Below are positions 32,196-40,378 of a stretch of 64,000 nucleotides of DNA, piece by piece. Every line of letters starts with the position of its first letter. Positions within the stretch are counted from its first letter, which is position 1. This DNA is from Paenibacillus urinalis (GTDB taxonomy: Bacteria > Bacillota > Bacilli > Paenibacillales > Paenibacillaceae): assembly GCF_028747985.1 (NCBI RefSeq), contig NZ_CP118108.1, positions 3,353,501 through 3,417,500 of the forward strand, read 5' to 3'. The position numbers were made by a program, and so were the translations under genes. The notes under the pieces were generated by a model. The model saw only the letters and a program-made list of their open reading frames with translations, did not search any database and was not told where the DNA came from.

Positions 32196-33419
32196 TTAAC
32201 GATATCCACTTTTGTTAACCCGTAATAATTGATTCACTCGCTCCGAACTGACTAACATGAGAACGGTTAACAGCAATACGGCAGCCGGAAATAAGCTGAT
32301 GCCGAAGTGTGTAGCGAGCAGTCCGAATAACGGCGGAAGGAATGTGGTCCCTGTATAAGCAACAGCCATTTGGTAGCCGATTAATTTCGCAGCATGCTCC
32401 TTGCCGAATCTTGCAGGCGTCTCATGAATAAATCCAGGATAGATTGGAGCAAATCCGAGACCAATGAGAACGAACCCTGCAAGAAGGAACATCTCAGGCA
32501 GCGGCAGCAATAAGAACAGACCGCCAAGGACCGCTATGAGCTGACCTGCAAGTATTAACACCCGATTGCTTAATTTCAATGTAATAAATCCGGTAATGAA
32601 ACGGCCGATCGTAATCCCGCCGTAGTAAAGCGAGATCCATACTGCGGCAGTATCTGCAGCTACATTTCTTTCCCCTACCAGATAACTCGCTCCCCATAAA
32701 CCGACAGTCATCTCTACCCCACAATAAAATAAGAAAGCAACAAGTGTATATTTGACACCTCTCATCCGCAGGGGGTGCTGCGACTTGAAATTCAGCATTT
32801 CTCCGTTCGTTGAGTGAGTACTGTCTTCGATATTCGCTTGTTCCTTTATCTCATCTGATGGATGCAGCCGAGCTACCTTTTTCCACAGAGGGAGTGTGAC
32901 GAAGAGCAAGAGTACAAGACTAAACTGAATCATGGAGACAGCAAAATACCCCTCTCTCCAGGAATTCTGCTCGGCGATGTAATAAGACATAATAATAGGT
33001 CCACCGGTTGCTCCTACTCCCCAGAAGCAATGCAGCCAGCTCATGTGATGCGCTTTGTAGTTAGATGCTACATAGTGATTCAGTGCAGAGTCGACTGCAC
33101 CTGCTCCTAGACCAAGAGGAATCGCCAGCATAATCAGCCATACAAGTGTTGGTGCAAATGAGAAACCGATCAGCGCACCAGCTGTCAGTATACAGCTGAA
33201 CAAAGTAATCTTCCCTGTTCCAAAGGCATGTATCAACTTCCCGCTCGCGAGACTCGATACAATGGTACCTGCTGCGACAATCATGGACAGCAGGCCTGCC
33301 GACTCAAAGGATGCTCCAATATCAGGCTGCATAACCGGCCACGCAGCACCCAGCATGGAATCCGGAAGGCCAAGACTAATAAAAGCTAAATAGATAATAA
33401 TCAAAAACCAAGTTGCCAT
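32196..33419 (-). CDS. MFS transporter, sugar-type (FHS/fucose permease-like)
   Basis: A 407-residue major facilitator with about 12 membrane segments. The N-terminus (GLPDSMLGAAWPVMQPDIG) matches the branch of MFS carriers annotated as fucose/glucose permease-like. It sits 26 bp downstream of a ROK-family regulator, in the same direction, and both follow a strong palindrome, so it probably takes up the sugar or derivative sensed by that regulator. The ATG at 33419 follows an AAGGGATGG purine run. The substrate is not identifiable from the sequence. Confidence 0.85.
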   Translation of the reverse strand: MATWFLIIIYLAFISLGLPDSMLGAAWPVMQPDIGASFESAGLLSMIVAAGTIVSSLASGKLIHAFGTGKITLFSCILTAGALIGFSFAPTLVWLIMLAIPLGLGAGAVDSALNHYVASNYKAHHMSWLHCFWGVGATGGPIIMSYYIAEQNSWREGYFAVSMIQFSLVLLLFVTLPLWKKVARLHPSDEIKEQANIEDSTHSTNGEMLNFKSQHPLRMRGVKYTLVAFLFYCGVEMTVGLWGASYLVGERNVAADTAAVWISLYYGGITIGRFITGFITLKLSNRVLILAGQLIAVLGGLFLLLPLPEMFLLAGFVLIGLGFAPIYPGFIHETPARFGKEHAAKLIGYQMAVAYTGTTFLPPLFGLLATHFGISLFPAAVLLLTVLMLVSSERVNQLLRVNKSGYR

Positions 33420-33445
33420 TTCTCCATCCCTTTCTTTCTAAGCTG

Positions 33446-34462
33446 TCATTCGTTAAGCTCTGTATACTTGGGCTCTAACTCACTCAGAGCCAGCCATTTC
33501 AATCCATCCGCATAATCTCGAGCCACAGAAGGCTCCAGGACAACCTCAGGACAAGTCGGAATCGCATGACTGATAAGATAGCTATTCCATTCGGTCAGGA
33601 ACGCTTCTTGATCAATATGCTCCTTATATATAACGATGGTATCGGGTGCCAAGACTGCATTCACACTTTGCATAATGCGGCACGCAACTTCGTTAAAGGC
33701 TCCCGCATCTATCGGTTTGCTCCAATCTACATCGATTGGAAGGTATTTAATCTCACCGGCCATTCCGTTCTTCCCCTTGATGATGCCTCCATTTAGATAC
33801 GTACCCATGCCCGGCGGATATTTCTCCGGAAAGTAAATGCCGACGATACACTGATCATCAGGTACTTGCTCCCGGTAAGCATACCCGCTTATGGCTGCAT
33901 TGACATCGTTCTCAATAATAACAGGTAATCCATAGGCTGATTCCAGCTGCTCCGTCAATCGTACCCCGTAGAGCGGCTTATGACTGGTAACTGTAATTAC
34001 CCCGTCAACCGATTGGCCTGGGATCCCGATTCCGATGACTTTGATGGCCTCAAATTGCTCCAGCAGCGGGTCAATACATTGGAATACAATACTTGAATTA
34101 AACTCCTGATAAACAAACCTCTCCTGCTTTAATATTTCTTCATTGAGATTCACTACACTAGCCTTGATCACATCTTCACCCTGCTCTTCCACCATATGAA
34201 GCACCAAGGCAAGACTATAGTTATAATTAAATCGATAAGTAAGGGCAGGCCTGCCGCCGCTGGACACCTGAATCTTATCTTCAAACAGCTCTCCGCTGTC
34301 TACCAAATGCTTCACTAGTGAATTGATTGTGACTACACTCAGCCCTGTCTTATTTGCAAGCTGCGGCTTGGTTCCGGTTCCACTCTGTTTCATCACTCGA
34401 CGAATCATGTTCAAATTCATCTGTTTCATTAGACTTGCACTTGCTTTTTCTATGGAGATCAC
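33446..34462 (-). CDS. ROK-family transcriptional regulator (degenerate sugar-binding motif)
   Basis: A 338-residue regulator with an N-terminal winged helix (about residues 10-75: QLANKTGLSVVTINSLVKHL) and a ROK/ASKHA sugar-kinase-like domain. The VIENDVNAA motif is present, but the CxCGxxGC zinc motif expected near residue 250 is absent, and the usual LGTGIGAG loop is replaced by a shortened PGMGTYLNGG. It may therefore bind its ligand in an altered way and is unlikely to be a kinase. It should repress its own gene and the transporter that follows 26 bp downstream through the palindrome at 34481-34513. The ATG codon at 34462 has GGTGAT just before it. Confidence 0.85.
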   Translation of the reverse strand: MISIEKASASLMKQMNLNMIRRVMKQSGTGTKPQLANKTGLSVVTINSLVKHLVDSGELFEDKIQVSSGGRPALTYRFNYNYSLALVLHMVEEQGEDVIKASVVNLNEEILKQERFVYQEFNSSIVFQCIDPLLEQFEAIKVIGIGIPGQSVDGVITVTSHKPLYGVRLTEQLESAYGLPVIIENDVNAAISGYAYREQVPDDQCIVGIYFPEKYPPGMGTYLNGGIIKGKNGMAGEIKYLPIDVDWSKPIDAGAFNEVACRIMQSVNAVLAPDTIVIYKEHIDQEAFLTEWNSYLISHAIPTCPEVVLEPSVARDYADGLKWLALSELEPKYTELNE

Positions 34463-34480
34463 CTGCTATCCAATTGTGAA

Positions 34481-34513
34481 ATAGACTTTATAAATAAACT
34501 TTATAAAGTCTAT
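34481..34513. promoter_or_regulatory. Likely operator of the ROK regulator: perfect 14-bp inverted repeat
   Basis: The arms ATAGACTTTATAAA (34481-34494) and TTTATAAAGTCTAT (34500-34513) are exact reverse complements around a 5-bp spacer. The repeat lies 19 bp before the start of the ROK regulator. It also contains a direct repeat of ACTTTATAAA. Symmetric AT-rich sites in this position are typical of XylR/NagC-like repressors. Confidence 0.7.
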
Positions 34514-34564
34514 TAATTTATATACTTTATTGAAGGTCATGTCAATACCTTCTGAAATAATGAA

Positions 34565-34595
34565 ACAAAAAAGAGGCTCCAACAAGCTGAGCCTC
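34565..34595 (-). terminator. Rho-independent terminator of the ABC/DUF6282 operon
   Basis: The inverted repeat GAGGCTC (34573-34579) and GAGCCTC (34589-34595) has a 9-nt loop and is followed on the minus strand by a run of six T. It lies 22 bp after the stop of the small PucR-type gene. Confidence 0.8.
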
Positions 34596-34616
34596 GGCTA
34601 ATCGTTTTGAGTGCCT

Positions 34617-35018
34617 TTATACTTTACGAGATAACTTGTAATGACTTGCGCTCAAATTCACTTCAGGTAAACTGACTTCCTTCCCCCTGATCTCTAAGAT
34701 GCTGCGAAACATAAACACCAGATGCAGCAGCAGCAGACTGTCCGTGGACTTTAGCTGCATATTCAGCAGCCGTTCCAGCTTCATTAGCCGATAAGCGGCA
34801 GTATTGCGGTGAATGAATAGTTTGGAAGCAAGCTCACTAATTTGACCTTGACAAGAAACATAGGTCTCGAGCGTTAACAGCAGATCAGGATCACCTATGA
34901 CCGCATCCTCTAATCTTCCCAAATATCGGTCGACATAGAGCCGCATACTCTCTGGAGGAATAGCTTCCAGTATTACAATCAGCTCCGATTGCACAGCAGA
35001 GAAGCGATTATCTGTCAC
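34617..35018 (-). CDS. Stand-alone PucR-type C-terminal helix-turn-helix protein
   Basis: A 133-residue protein that matches only the C-terminal DNA-binding domain of PucR/CdaR regulators (LETYVSCQGQISELASKLFIH, then RNTAAYRLMKLERLL, about residues 45-105). Full members are 370-550 residues with an N-terminal sensor domain. None is encoded upstream, where the DUF6282 gene ends 16 bp away, so the sensor is absent and not merely frame-shifted. The GTG start has AAGGAGG 9 nt upstream. It is the last gene of a six-gene operon and may be a regulator driven by a partner protein, or a remnant. The helix-turn-helix is intact, which argues for function. Confidence 0.75.
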   Translation of the reverse strand: MTDNRFSAVQSELIVILEAIPPESMRLYVDRYLGRLEDAVIGDPDLLLTLETYVSCQGQISELASKLFIHRNTAAYRLMKLERLLNMQLKSTDSLLLLHLVFMFRSILEIRGKEVSLPEVNLSASHYKLSRKV

Positions 35019-35034
35019 AGCAGCATTCCTCCTT

Positions 35035-36102
35035 CTAATCTTGCATACCTATCAGCTTCGCGGGGTTAGTTGCCACCATCTGGTAAATATCATCAGGCGA
35101 GAATTGGTAATCCAGCATTGTAGAAATCATCGTGCGCATCCCTTGAACGGGAGTCGGAGCTGCACGAATACCATAATCTGTTCCGAGCACAAACTGATCG
35201 ATGCCTACTTCTCTGATTGTTTTCATCCAAGCAGTGGCATTAGAGAAACGTCCCAACTCCGCTCCCATGTCCATGTATTCTTTTTCGACGTAATAATGTG
35301 TTCTAGGTACATCCGGATACAGCCAGTCCACAAGGCAGGCTTCAAGAAAGGCACCTCTCGCTGCAGCTGCCTTCTGCTGCTCGATCGTCATCTGTCCACG
35401 CACTGGGTGGGCAATCAATACTTTCCTGATTCCGTATTCTTCTGCCAAATCCAGTAGTCTAAGTGCTTCCGGTACCGATACATGCCCGGTGTTTAAATAT
35501 ACCTCCGGACGCTCTGCGATCATAGACAATATTTCATGCAGTCCTTCTGAAATGGGTCCTTCTAGAGGGATGGATGTCGCTACAGGCAGCTCCTCCTGTG
35601 CAAACTTAGGGAAGGCATCTTTAAAGGGAACCAACTTGCCGTCAATCAGGGTGGACTCCCTCTCGGCAGAATGTCTTGTGCAATGGGATCCAAAACTAAT
35701 GAAACGGCAGCCTTCCTCCAGATGCAGCGCTGTTTTTACAGAGCGAGGATTAATTCCACCGTGACAAGAATTCATCAGATAACCTCCATAGGTATGTATT
35801 CCCGGCACATGTCTGTTAACGATCCATGCCATTCCTGATGCCCAACCGAATACATCATAATAAACGATGCTTCTCATTCCAGCAGATGCCGCTTCCTGAG
35901 CGACCTGAATCGGATCAAAATGTCCCGGATTCGAGTTCAGAACGGGGCCGGCATGAACATGGCTGTCAATTGCGCCAATCAGCAATTCATCTGGCAATTC
36001 CATCGATCTTCTGTAAAAGGACTCATTCCACTTGGAACGGTCCGGCACTCTCGGTTGCACAGACTCTATCTTTCCTGGTACGTTCAGTTGCTGATTTAGC
36101 AT
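35035..36102 (-). CDS. DUF6282-like metal-dependent hydrolase
   Basis: A 355-residue amidohydrolase-type TIM-barrel protein. Likely metal ligands are seen in IDSHVHAGP near residue 45, later histidines in NTGHVSVPE and LIAHPVRGQ, and an aspartate in LGTDYG. This pattern fits the family DUF6282, whose reaction is not known. The ATG at 36102 is chosen over an in-frame ATG 30 bp upstream because GGAGG lies 9 nt before it. It is encoded between the permease genes and a PucR-type regulator, so it probably acts on a compound imported by the ABC transporter. I cannot name the substrate. Confidence 0.8.
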   Translation of the reverse strand: MLNQQLNVPGKIESVQPRVPDRSKWNESFYRRSMELPDELLIGAIDSHVHAGPVLNSNPGHFDPIQVAQEAASAGMRSIVYYDVFGWASGMAWIVNRHVPGIHTYGGYLMNSCHGGINPRSVKTALHLEEGCRFISFGSHCTRHSAERESTLIDGKLVPFKDAFPKFAQEELPVATSIPLEGPISEGLHEILSMIAERPEVYLNTGHVSVPEALRLLDLAEEYGIRKVLIAHPVRGQMTIEQQKAAAARGAFLEACLVDWLYPDVPRTHYYVEKEYMDMGAELGRFSNATAWMKTIREVGIDQFVLGTDYGIRAAPTPVQGMRTMISTMLDYQFSPDDIYQMVATNPAKLIGMQD

Positions 36103-36143
36103 GATTTGTTCCCTCCATATAATTTTCATCATTCTTCTGCATG

Positions 36144-37010
36144 CTATCCTTTGACTGCTCCGCTCATCACACCTGCAATGATACGAGAGCTGAATGCGAA
36201 GTATAAGACGGCTACCGGAAGCATGGACATTACCATTCCCGCCATTAACTGAGGATAGTTGGTACTATACTGAGATTTAAAATAAGACATGCCCAAGGGT
36301 ACCGTTCGGAGCGATTCATCATTCAGTAACACAAGTGCGAACGAGAACTCGTTCCAACAAGCAAAGAATTGTAATATAGCAACGGTGGTAAGCACAGGTA
36401 CCGCCATGGGGACAACAATTTTAAACATCGTACCGCTGAAGCTTAGTCCGTCTATAGCCGCAGCTTCTTCTATTTCTCTCGGAATTCCCACCACATAGCT
36501 GTAGATGAGCATTATCGGCATGGATAGATTGAAGGCTATGTATGGGATAATCAGTGTGTACCACTGGTCATCCAGCCCCCAATTTTTGAAGAGCAAATAG
36601 ATGGGAACCAATAGAGCATGAATTGGCACCAGCATACCAAATAAATAATAGAAGATCATTAATTTTTTCCCTTTAAAATTAAGGCGTGCTGCAATATAAC
36701 CCGTAACGTATGAGATTATGACAATGCCCAGAACGGATAAAAAGGTCACCCTTGCACTGTTCCAAGACAGCTGCAGCATATTGGTCAGCTCAAGTGCTTC
36801 TACGTAGTTTGCAAAATGAAGATTTTGGGGCAGGCTCAAAATACTGTTCGCGAATTCTGGTTGTGTCTTGAGGGACGAATAGACAATCCAGATAAGAGGA
36901 TAAATACAACTAATAGTAAAGATAAACATAATGGCATTAACCGCCAAGCCGGCGAGCCTTGGGACGAATTTCTGAATACTGCGCTGCTTCCTGAGCTCGA
37001 GCTCCATCAC
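36144..37010 (-). CDS. ABC transporter permease, CUT1 type (MalG/LacG-like)
   Basis: A 288-residue inner-membrane permease with six predicted membrane segments and the ATPase-contact motif EEAAAIDGLSFSGTMFKIVVPM near residue 190. It pairs with the permease encoded upstream, which it overlaps by 4 bp; the ATG at 37007 overlapping the previous stop is an alternative start. No ATPase gene is present in the operon, which is usual for CUT1 systems that share an MsmX-type ATPase. Substrates of this family are oligosaccharides, glycosides or polyols, but the linked hydrolase leaves the identity open. Confidence 0.9.
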   Translation of the reverse strand: MMELELRKQRSIQKFVPRLAGLAVNAIMFIFTISCIYPLIWIVYSSLKTQPEFANSILSLPQNLHFANYVEALELTNMLQLSWNSARVTFLSVLGIVIISYVTGYIAARLNFKGKKLMIFYYLFGMLVPIHALLVPIYLLFKNWGLDDQWYTLIIPYIAFNLSMPIMLIYSYVVGIPREIEEAAAIDGLSFSGTMFKIVVPMAVPVLTTVAILQFFACWNEFSFALVLLNDESLRTVPLGMSYFKSQYSTNYPQLMAGMVMSMLPVAVLYFAFSSRIIAGVMSGAVKG

Positions 37011-37903
37011 AAGGCTCCCCCACTCTCATTCTGACGTTTCTGCATTACTAATGTACATAAGAGAATAATCAGCATCGTCAGCGTAATGATGGCAATAGCC
37101 AGCGCTGATCCATAGCCGTATCGGAAACGAAGAAAGGAAGTTTCATACGCATAAAGAGCCATTACTGATGAAGCGTTACCCGGTCCACCACCGGTCAGCG
37201 CATATATATGCTCAAAACCACGCATATTGTTGGCTATACATAGGAGGGATGCGACGAGAAGTGTTGGTTTTGCTAGTGGGATCATGATATACCATGCTTT
37301 GCGTATGCCTGTAGCTCCATCCAGTTCTGCTACTTCCAGCACTTCTTTGTTAATGGAGGACAGGCCGGCAAGCATGAGAAGAGTAAAGAAACCAATATTT
37401 TGCCAAGATAACGGTATGGATACTAACAATACAATAGGGCCCGTCAAATCCAGCCAAGATTGTGCCCATTCTCCAAGTCCTGCTCCACGAAGACCTCCGT
37501 TTAACAGACCGTAGTTGTAGTTGTAGATCATCATCCACAAGAAGGCGATAATGACGGGTGCAAGCGTAGAGGGAAAATAACTCATTGTGCGGTGCAGCCC
37601 TTTCATCTTAACCAGCTTTGACATGAGCAAGAGAGCAAATACAAAACCAAGCCCCACTTGTCCAATCAATCCGTACACCGTCATGAGTACATTGTTCACA
37701 AATGCAGTCCAAAACACCTCATCCTGCAGCTCCTTGTAATTATCCATGCCAATAAAAGTCTTCTTCGGACCACCTGTCCATGAATAGAAGCTGTCGCGAA
37801 AGGCTGCAAGGATGGGTAATAGGACGACAAAAGAATAAACCAACAATCCTGGCAGCAGGTACAGTAGAATTAGCCACCCCTTGGGTCTCAGCGCCTTTCC
37901 CAT
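37007..37903 (-). CDS. ABC transporter permease, CUT1 type (MalF/UgpA-like)
   Basis: A 298-residue permease with six membrane segments and the cytoplasmic motif EVAELDGATGIRKAWYIMIP near residue 190. It should form the transmembrane heterodimer with the next permease. It starts 54 bp after the binding-protein gene, and its stop overlaps the start of the next gene. The PxGLLVYSFVVLLP opening is typical of the family. Confidence 0.9.
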   Translation of the reverse strand: MGKALRPKGWLILLYLLPGLLVYSFVVLLPILAAFRDSFYSWTGGPKKTFIGMDNYKELQDEVFWTAFVNNVLMTVYGLIGQVGLGFVFALLLMSKLVKMKGLHRTMSYFPSTLAPVIIAFLWMMIYNYNYGLLNGGLRGAGLGEWAQSWLDLTGPIVLLVSIPLSWQNIGFFTLLMLAGLSSINKEVLEVAELDGATGIRKAWYIMIPLAKPTLLVASLLCIANNMRGFEHIYALTGGGPGNASSVMALYAYETSFLRFRYGYGSALAIAIITLTMLIILLCTLVMQKRQNESGGAL

Positions 37904-37957
37904 AAATCCAGATCACCCCCTACTAATCTTCGAGTCGTATACTTAGGTATAAGATTA

Positions 37958-39295
37958 TTAAGGCTTATTTAGAAATGTCTCGTATGCACGCTGGGTGCTT
38001 TCAGCAAATTTCTCGGGTGTAATGGATCCTGCCATTACCCCTTGAATCTCCGTATTAATAACTTCAACGATAGAAGCGTCAAACCACAGGTCGAAGATCT
38101 TGGTCGCTTCTGCCGCCGCACTAGCCTCATAGGCAGCGAGTGCTATGGGATGAAGTTTGGAAGTATCGAATGTTCCGGGATCATAAGCGGGAAAGCCGCC
38201 TACTTCTGCCATCAGCTTCGCGCTGTCAGCTCCTGTCAAGTACTCAAGGAGTGTCATCATCGCATCCAGCTTCTTTCCTGGCTCTACTTTAGAGTTGATG
38301 CTATAATATACTCCCGCTCCTCCAGATGAACTGAGTGCATGACCAAGTCCGGCTTCTACTCCCGGGAATACAGCTACTCGTGTAGTCTCCTTAATATGGC
38401 TTGGCGCATTGTTGACAATGTTCATTGCCGACCATATTCCACTGACAAATGCTGCAGAACGTCCCTCGAAATAGTAATTGACCATCGTCTCGGTATCAAT
38501 CGAGTTGAGATCCTTGTTTAAGTATCCGGCGCTAGCTAGATCACTCATTATCGTAACAGCCTCTACAAACCCATCATCCGTAAACTTGGCCCCGTCTTTT
38601 GCTAATATAGATTCCGTCCATTCAGGACCAGTGAACCGGTCTGTCAACGCACTGATCCAGCTGGAAATGGCATAACCTTTTGATTTGTCACCGTATGAAA
38701 AGAGATTTATTCCTTTATCCGCGAGTCTTTGACCGGCTTGCATCAATTCGCCCCATGAGGTTGGAAATTCGGTAAATCCAGCTTCCGAAAATAGTTCTGC
38801 ATTGTAGTATATTAAATGTGTTGGACCTGCGGCGATCGGAATTCCATACACCTGACCGTTTCTTGTCCCTGCATCCAGCGTTCCAGGCCGATATCCATCT
38901 CTCCACTCAGGTCGTTTCCCCAGCTCTGTATCCAGAGGGAGTACAATTTCATTATTTACGAAGTTGGTCATCCACGATCCAGGTACGATGAATACGTCCG
39001 GCATATCATCTGCAGCCGCAAGCGCCTGTGCTTTAATCGAGTAATCCTCGTTCTGCAGCTGCTCTTCTACCACTTCGATGTCAGGGTAATCTTTCCTGAA
39101 CCTATCAAGGCCATCCAACACAGCTGTATCCTCAGGACTCTTACCTATATTCGATTTTTGATACCTGTGCATTACAGTGATCGTCATTTTATCTTCGTCG
39201 CCGCTCATCGTTTCACTATCTGTAGGTCCACCACATGCCGTCAGTCCACTCGATAACGCTAGGATCAAAGCCAGAATCATAGGTGCTTTTTTCAA
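37958..39295 (-). CDS. ABC transporter extracellular solute-binding lipoprotein (family 1)
   Basis: A 445-residue binding protein with a signal sequence and lipobox LTAC (lipidated cysteine near residue 21), anchored outside the membrane. The core matches family 1 sugar-binding proteins (RYQKSNIGKSPEDTAVLDGL; FVSGIWSAMNI). It is the specificity subunit of the transporter encoded downstream. The start is TTG at 39295 with a GGAGTGGGGAG purine run before it. The gene follows the GntR regulator by 75 bp, so the regulator heads the operon. Confidence 0.9.
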   Translation of the reverse strand: MKKAPMILALILALSSGLTACGGPTDSETMSGDEDKMTITVMHRYQKSNIGKSPEDTAVLDGLDRFRKDYPDIEVVEEQLQNEDYSIKAQALAAADDMPDVFIVPGSWMTNFVNNEIVLPLDTELGKRPEWRDGYRPGTLDAGTRNGQVYGIPIAAGPTHLIYYNAELFSEAGFTEFPTSWGELMQAGQRLADKGINLFSYGDKSKGYAISSWISALTDRFTGPEWTESILAKDGAKFTDDGFVEAVTIMSDLASAGYLNKDLNSIDTETMVNYYFEGRSAAFVSGIWSAMNIVNNAPSHIKETTRVAVFPGVEAGLGHALSSSGGAGVYYSINSKVEPGKKLDAMMTLLEYLTGADSAKLMAEVGGFPAYDPGTFDTSKLHPIALAAYEASAAAEATKIFDLWFDASIVEVINTEIQGVMAGSITPEKFAESTQRAYETFLNKP

Positions 39296-39370
39296 CTCTC
39301 CCCACTCCTTTGTATTCGTTTCAGGAAGATTTGGAATCCAAGATTGGATACAATCCGCAGCAAAAAAAAT

Positions 39371-40030
39371 TCACTGAAAAATTTCTTTGAAATTCAGTGT
39401 GGTTACTGACTTTTCCGAAAAATTAAGCGATCGCTCAATTTGCCATAAATGATCGGTCATAATCTGAACCGCTTCTTGTTCATCTTTGCGGATAATCGCC
39501 TTAATTAGCTCTTGATGATCTTGGCAAAAGCTTTTATTGGTTCCGTATATTGCAATAATGACAGAAGTTAGTGATATTAACTCTTCTAGAAAGTGAAAAT
39601 AGTAATAATTATCTGCCAGCTCTGCCAGCTTCAAATGAATATCTACGGTGACATCAAGCGCTCCTACTATGTCTCCCTCATGGCTGGCCTTATGTTCCTC
39701 CAGTACTAGAGTCTCCAGTGGACCGAGCTGTTCTGGCTTGACAATGGTACATAGCTTTTTGACCATCGAGGACTCTATAACCCTCCTCATTTCAAATACT
39801 TCTCTCGCTTCTTGCGCACTGGGACAGGATACAAATGCACCTCTGTACGGAATATCTGTAACCAGCTTCTCGATCGCCAATCTTCTAAGCACATTTCGAA
39901 TTGGAGTTCGGCTGACTTGAAAAGCTTCAGCGAGCGAGTCCTCAACTAATTGAGTATTCGGAAGAAGCTTATGCTGAGTTATCGCCAATTTGATTGCCTT
40001 GTAGATTTCCATCTCCTTTCGCTTGCTCAT
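39371..40030 (-). CDS. GntR-family transcriptional regulator, FadR/FCD subgroup
   Basis: A 219-residue regulator with a winged helix (residues 5-75: EDSLAEAFQVSRTPIRNVLRRL) and an all-helical FCD effector domain whose histidines (DIHLKLAEL; DHLWQIE) may hold a metal. FCD regulators usually sense small carboxylic acids, which hints that the operon handles an acid or its precursor and not a plain sugar. The ATG is preceded by GGAG at 7 nt. It is the first gene of the operon and has a 15-bp palindrome about 90 bp upstream that could be its operator. Confidence 0.88.
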   Translation of the reverse strand: MSKRKEMEIYKAIKLAITQHKLLPNTQLVEDSLAEAFQVSRTPIRNVLRRLAIEKLVTDIPYRGAFVSCPSAQEAREVFEMRRVIESSMVKKLCTIVKPEQLGPLETLVLEEHKASHEGDIVGALDVTVDIHLKLAELADNYYYFHFLEELISLTSVIIAIYGTNKSFCQDHQELIKAIIRKDEQEAVQIMTDHLWQIERSLNFSEKSVTTLNFKEIFQ

Positions 40031-40117
40031 ATTTTCACTCCGTCCTGTAGAATAGTTACCATTCGATTAAGATTGAATTCTTAATTTGATATTATGATAA
40101 TTTTAGTGCTTCATTAG

Positions 40118-40132
40118 GTCAATATAATTGAC
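40118..40132. promoter_or_regulatory. Putative operator of the GntR/FCD regulator
   Basis: GTCAAT-ATA-ATTGAC is a perfect inverted repeat with 6-bp arms in the upstream region of the GntR gene, 88 bp before its start. Short palindromes of this size are typical FCD-regulator sites. Confidence 0.4.
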
Positions 40133-40311
40133 ACTATTTCGGAATCGTGCACAAAATTATTTAATTATTCAACCTATTCATGTTCATATTCAAGTCATCA
40201 CCCAAATAAAATAACATTATATGTTAGTTTTTGATCAGTATAAATAGATACAAGCTCGCTGTGTAACCCCTGCCCTATTTTGTGAAGCATATCAACGTGG
40301 AACATGGCAAC

Positions 40312-40352
40312 AAAAAAGCTATCCCTGCGTTATTACGCGTCAGGATAGCTTT
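40312..40352 (-). terminator. Rho-independent terminator of the iron-siderophore uptake genes
   Basis: The 10-bp arms AAAGCTATCC (40315-40324) and GGATAGCTTT (40343-40352) are exact inverted repeats. On the minus strand the hairpin ends in a run of six T, 27 bp after the fused permease stop. Confidence 0.8.
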
Positions 40353-40378
40353 AAGGTTTTGATTGACCATTCACTAAC

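Larger units (their letters stand above)
40031..40378. other. Intergenic region between the GntR operon and the iron transporter
   Basis: These 348 bp contain the promoter region of the GntR operon, with the palindrome at 40118-40132, and the transcription terminator of the iron-uptake genes at 40312-40352. The part between is AT-rich, and I see no gene or RNA there. Confidence 0.6.

Noticed and set aside
35041..35457. A 138-codon plus-strand frame opposite the DUF6282-like gene
   Set aside because: It has no ribosome site and no domain; the minus-strand gene has conserved metal motifs across the same bases.
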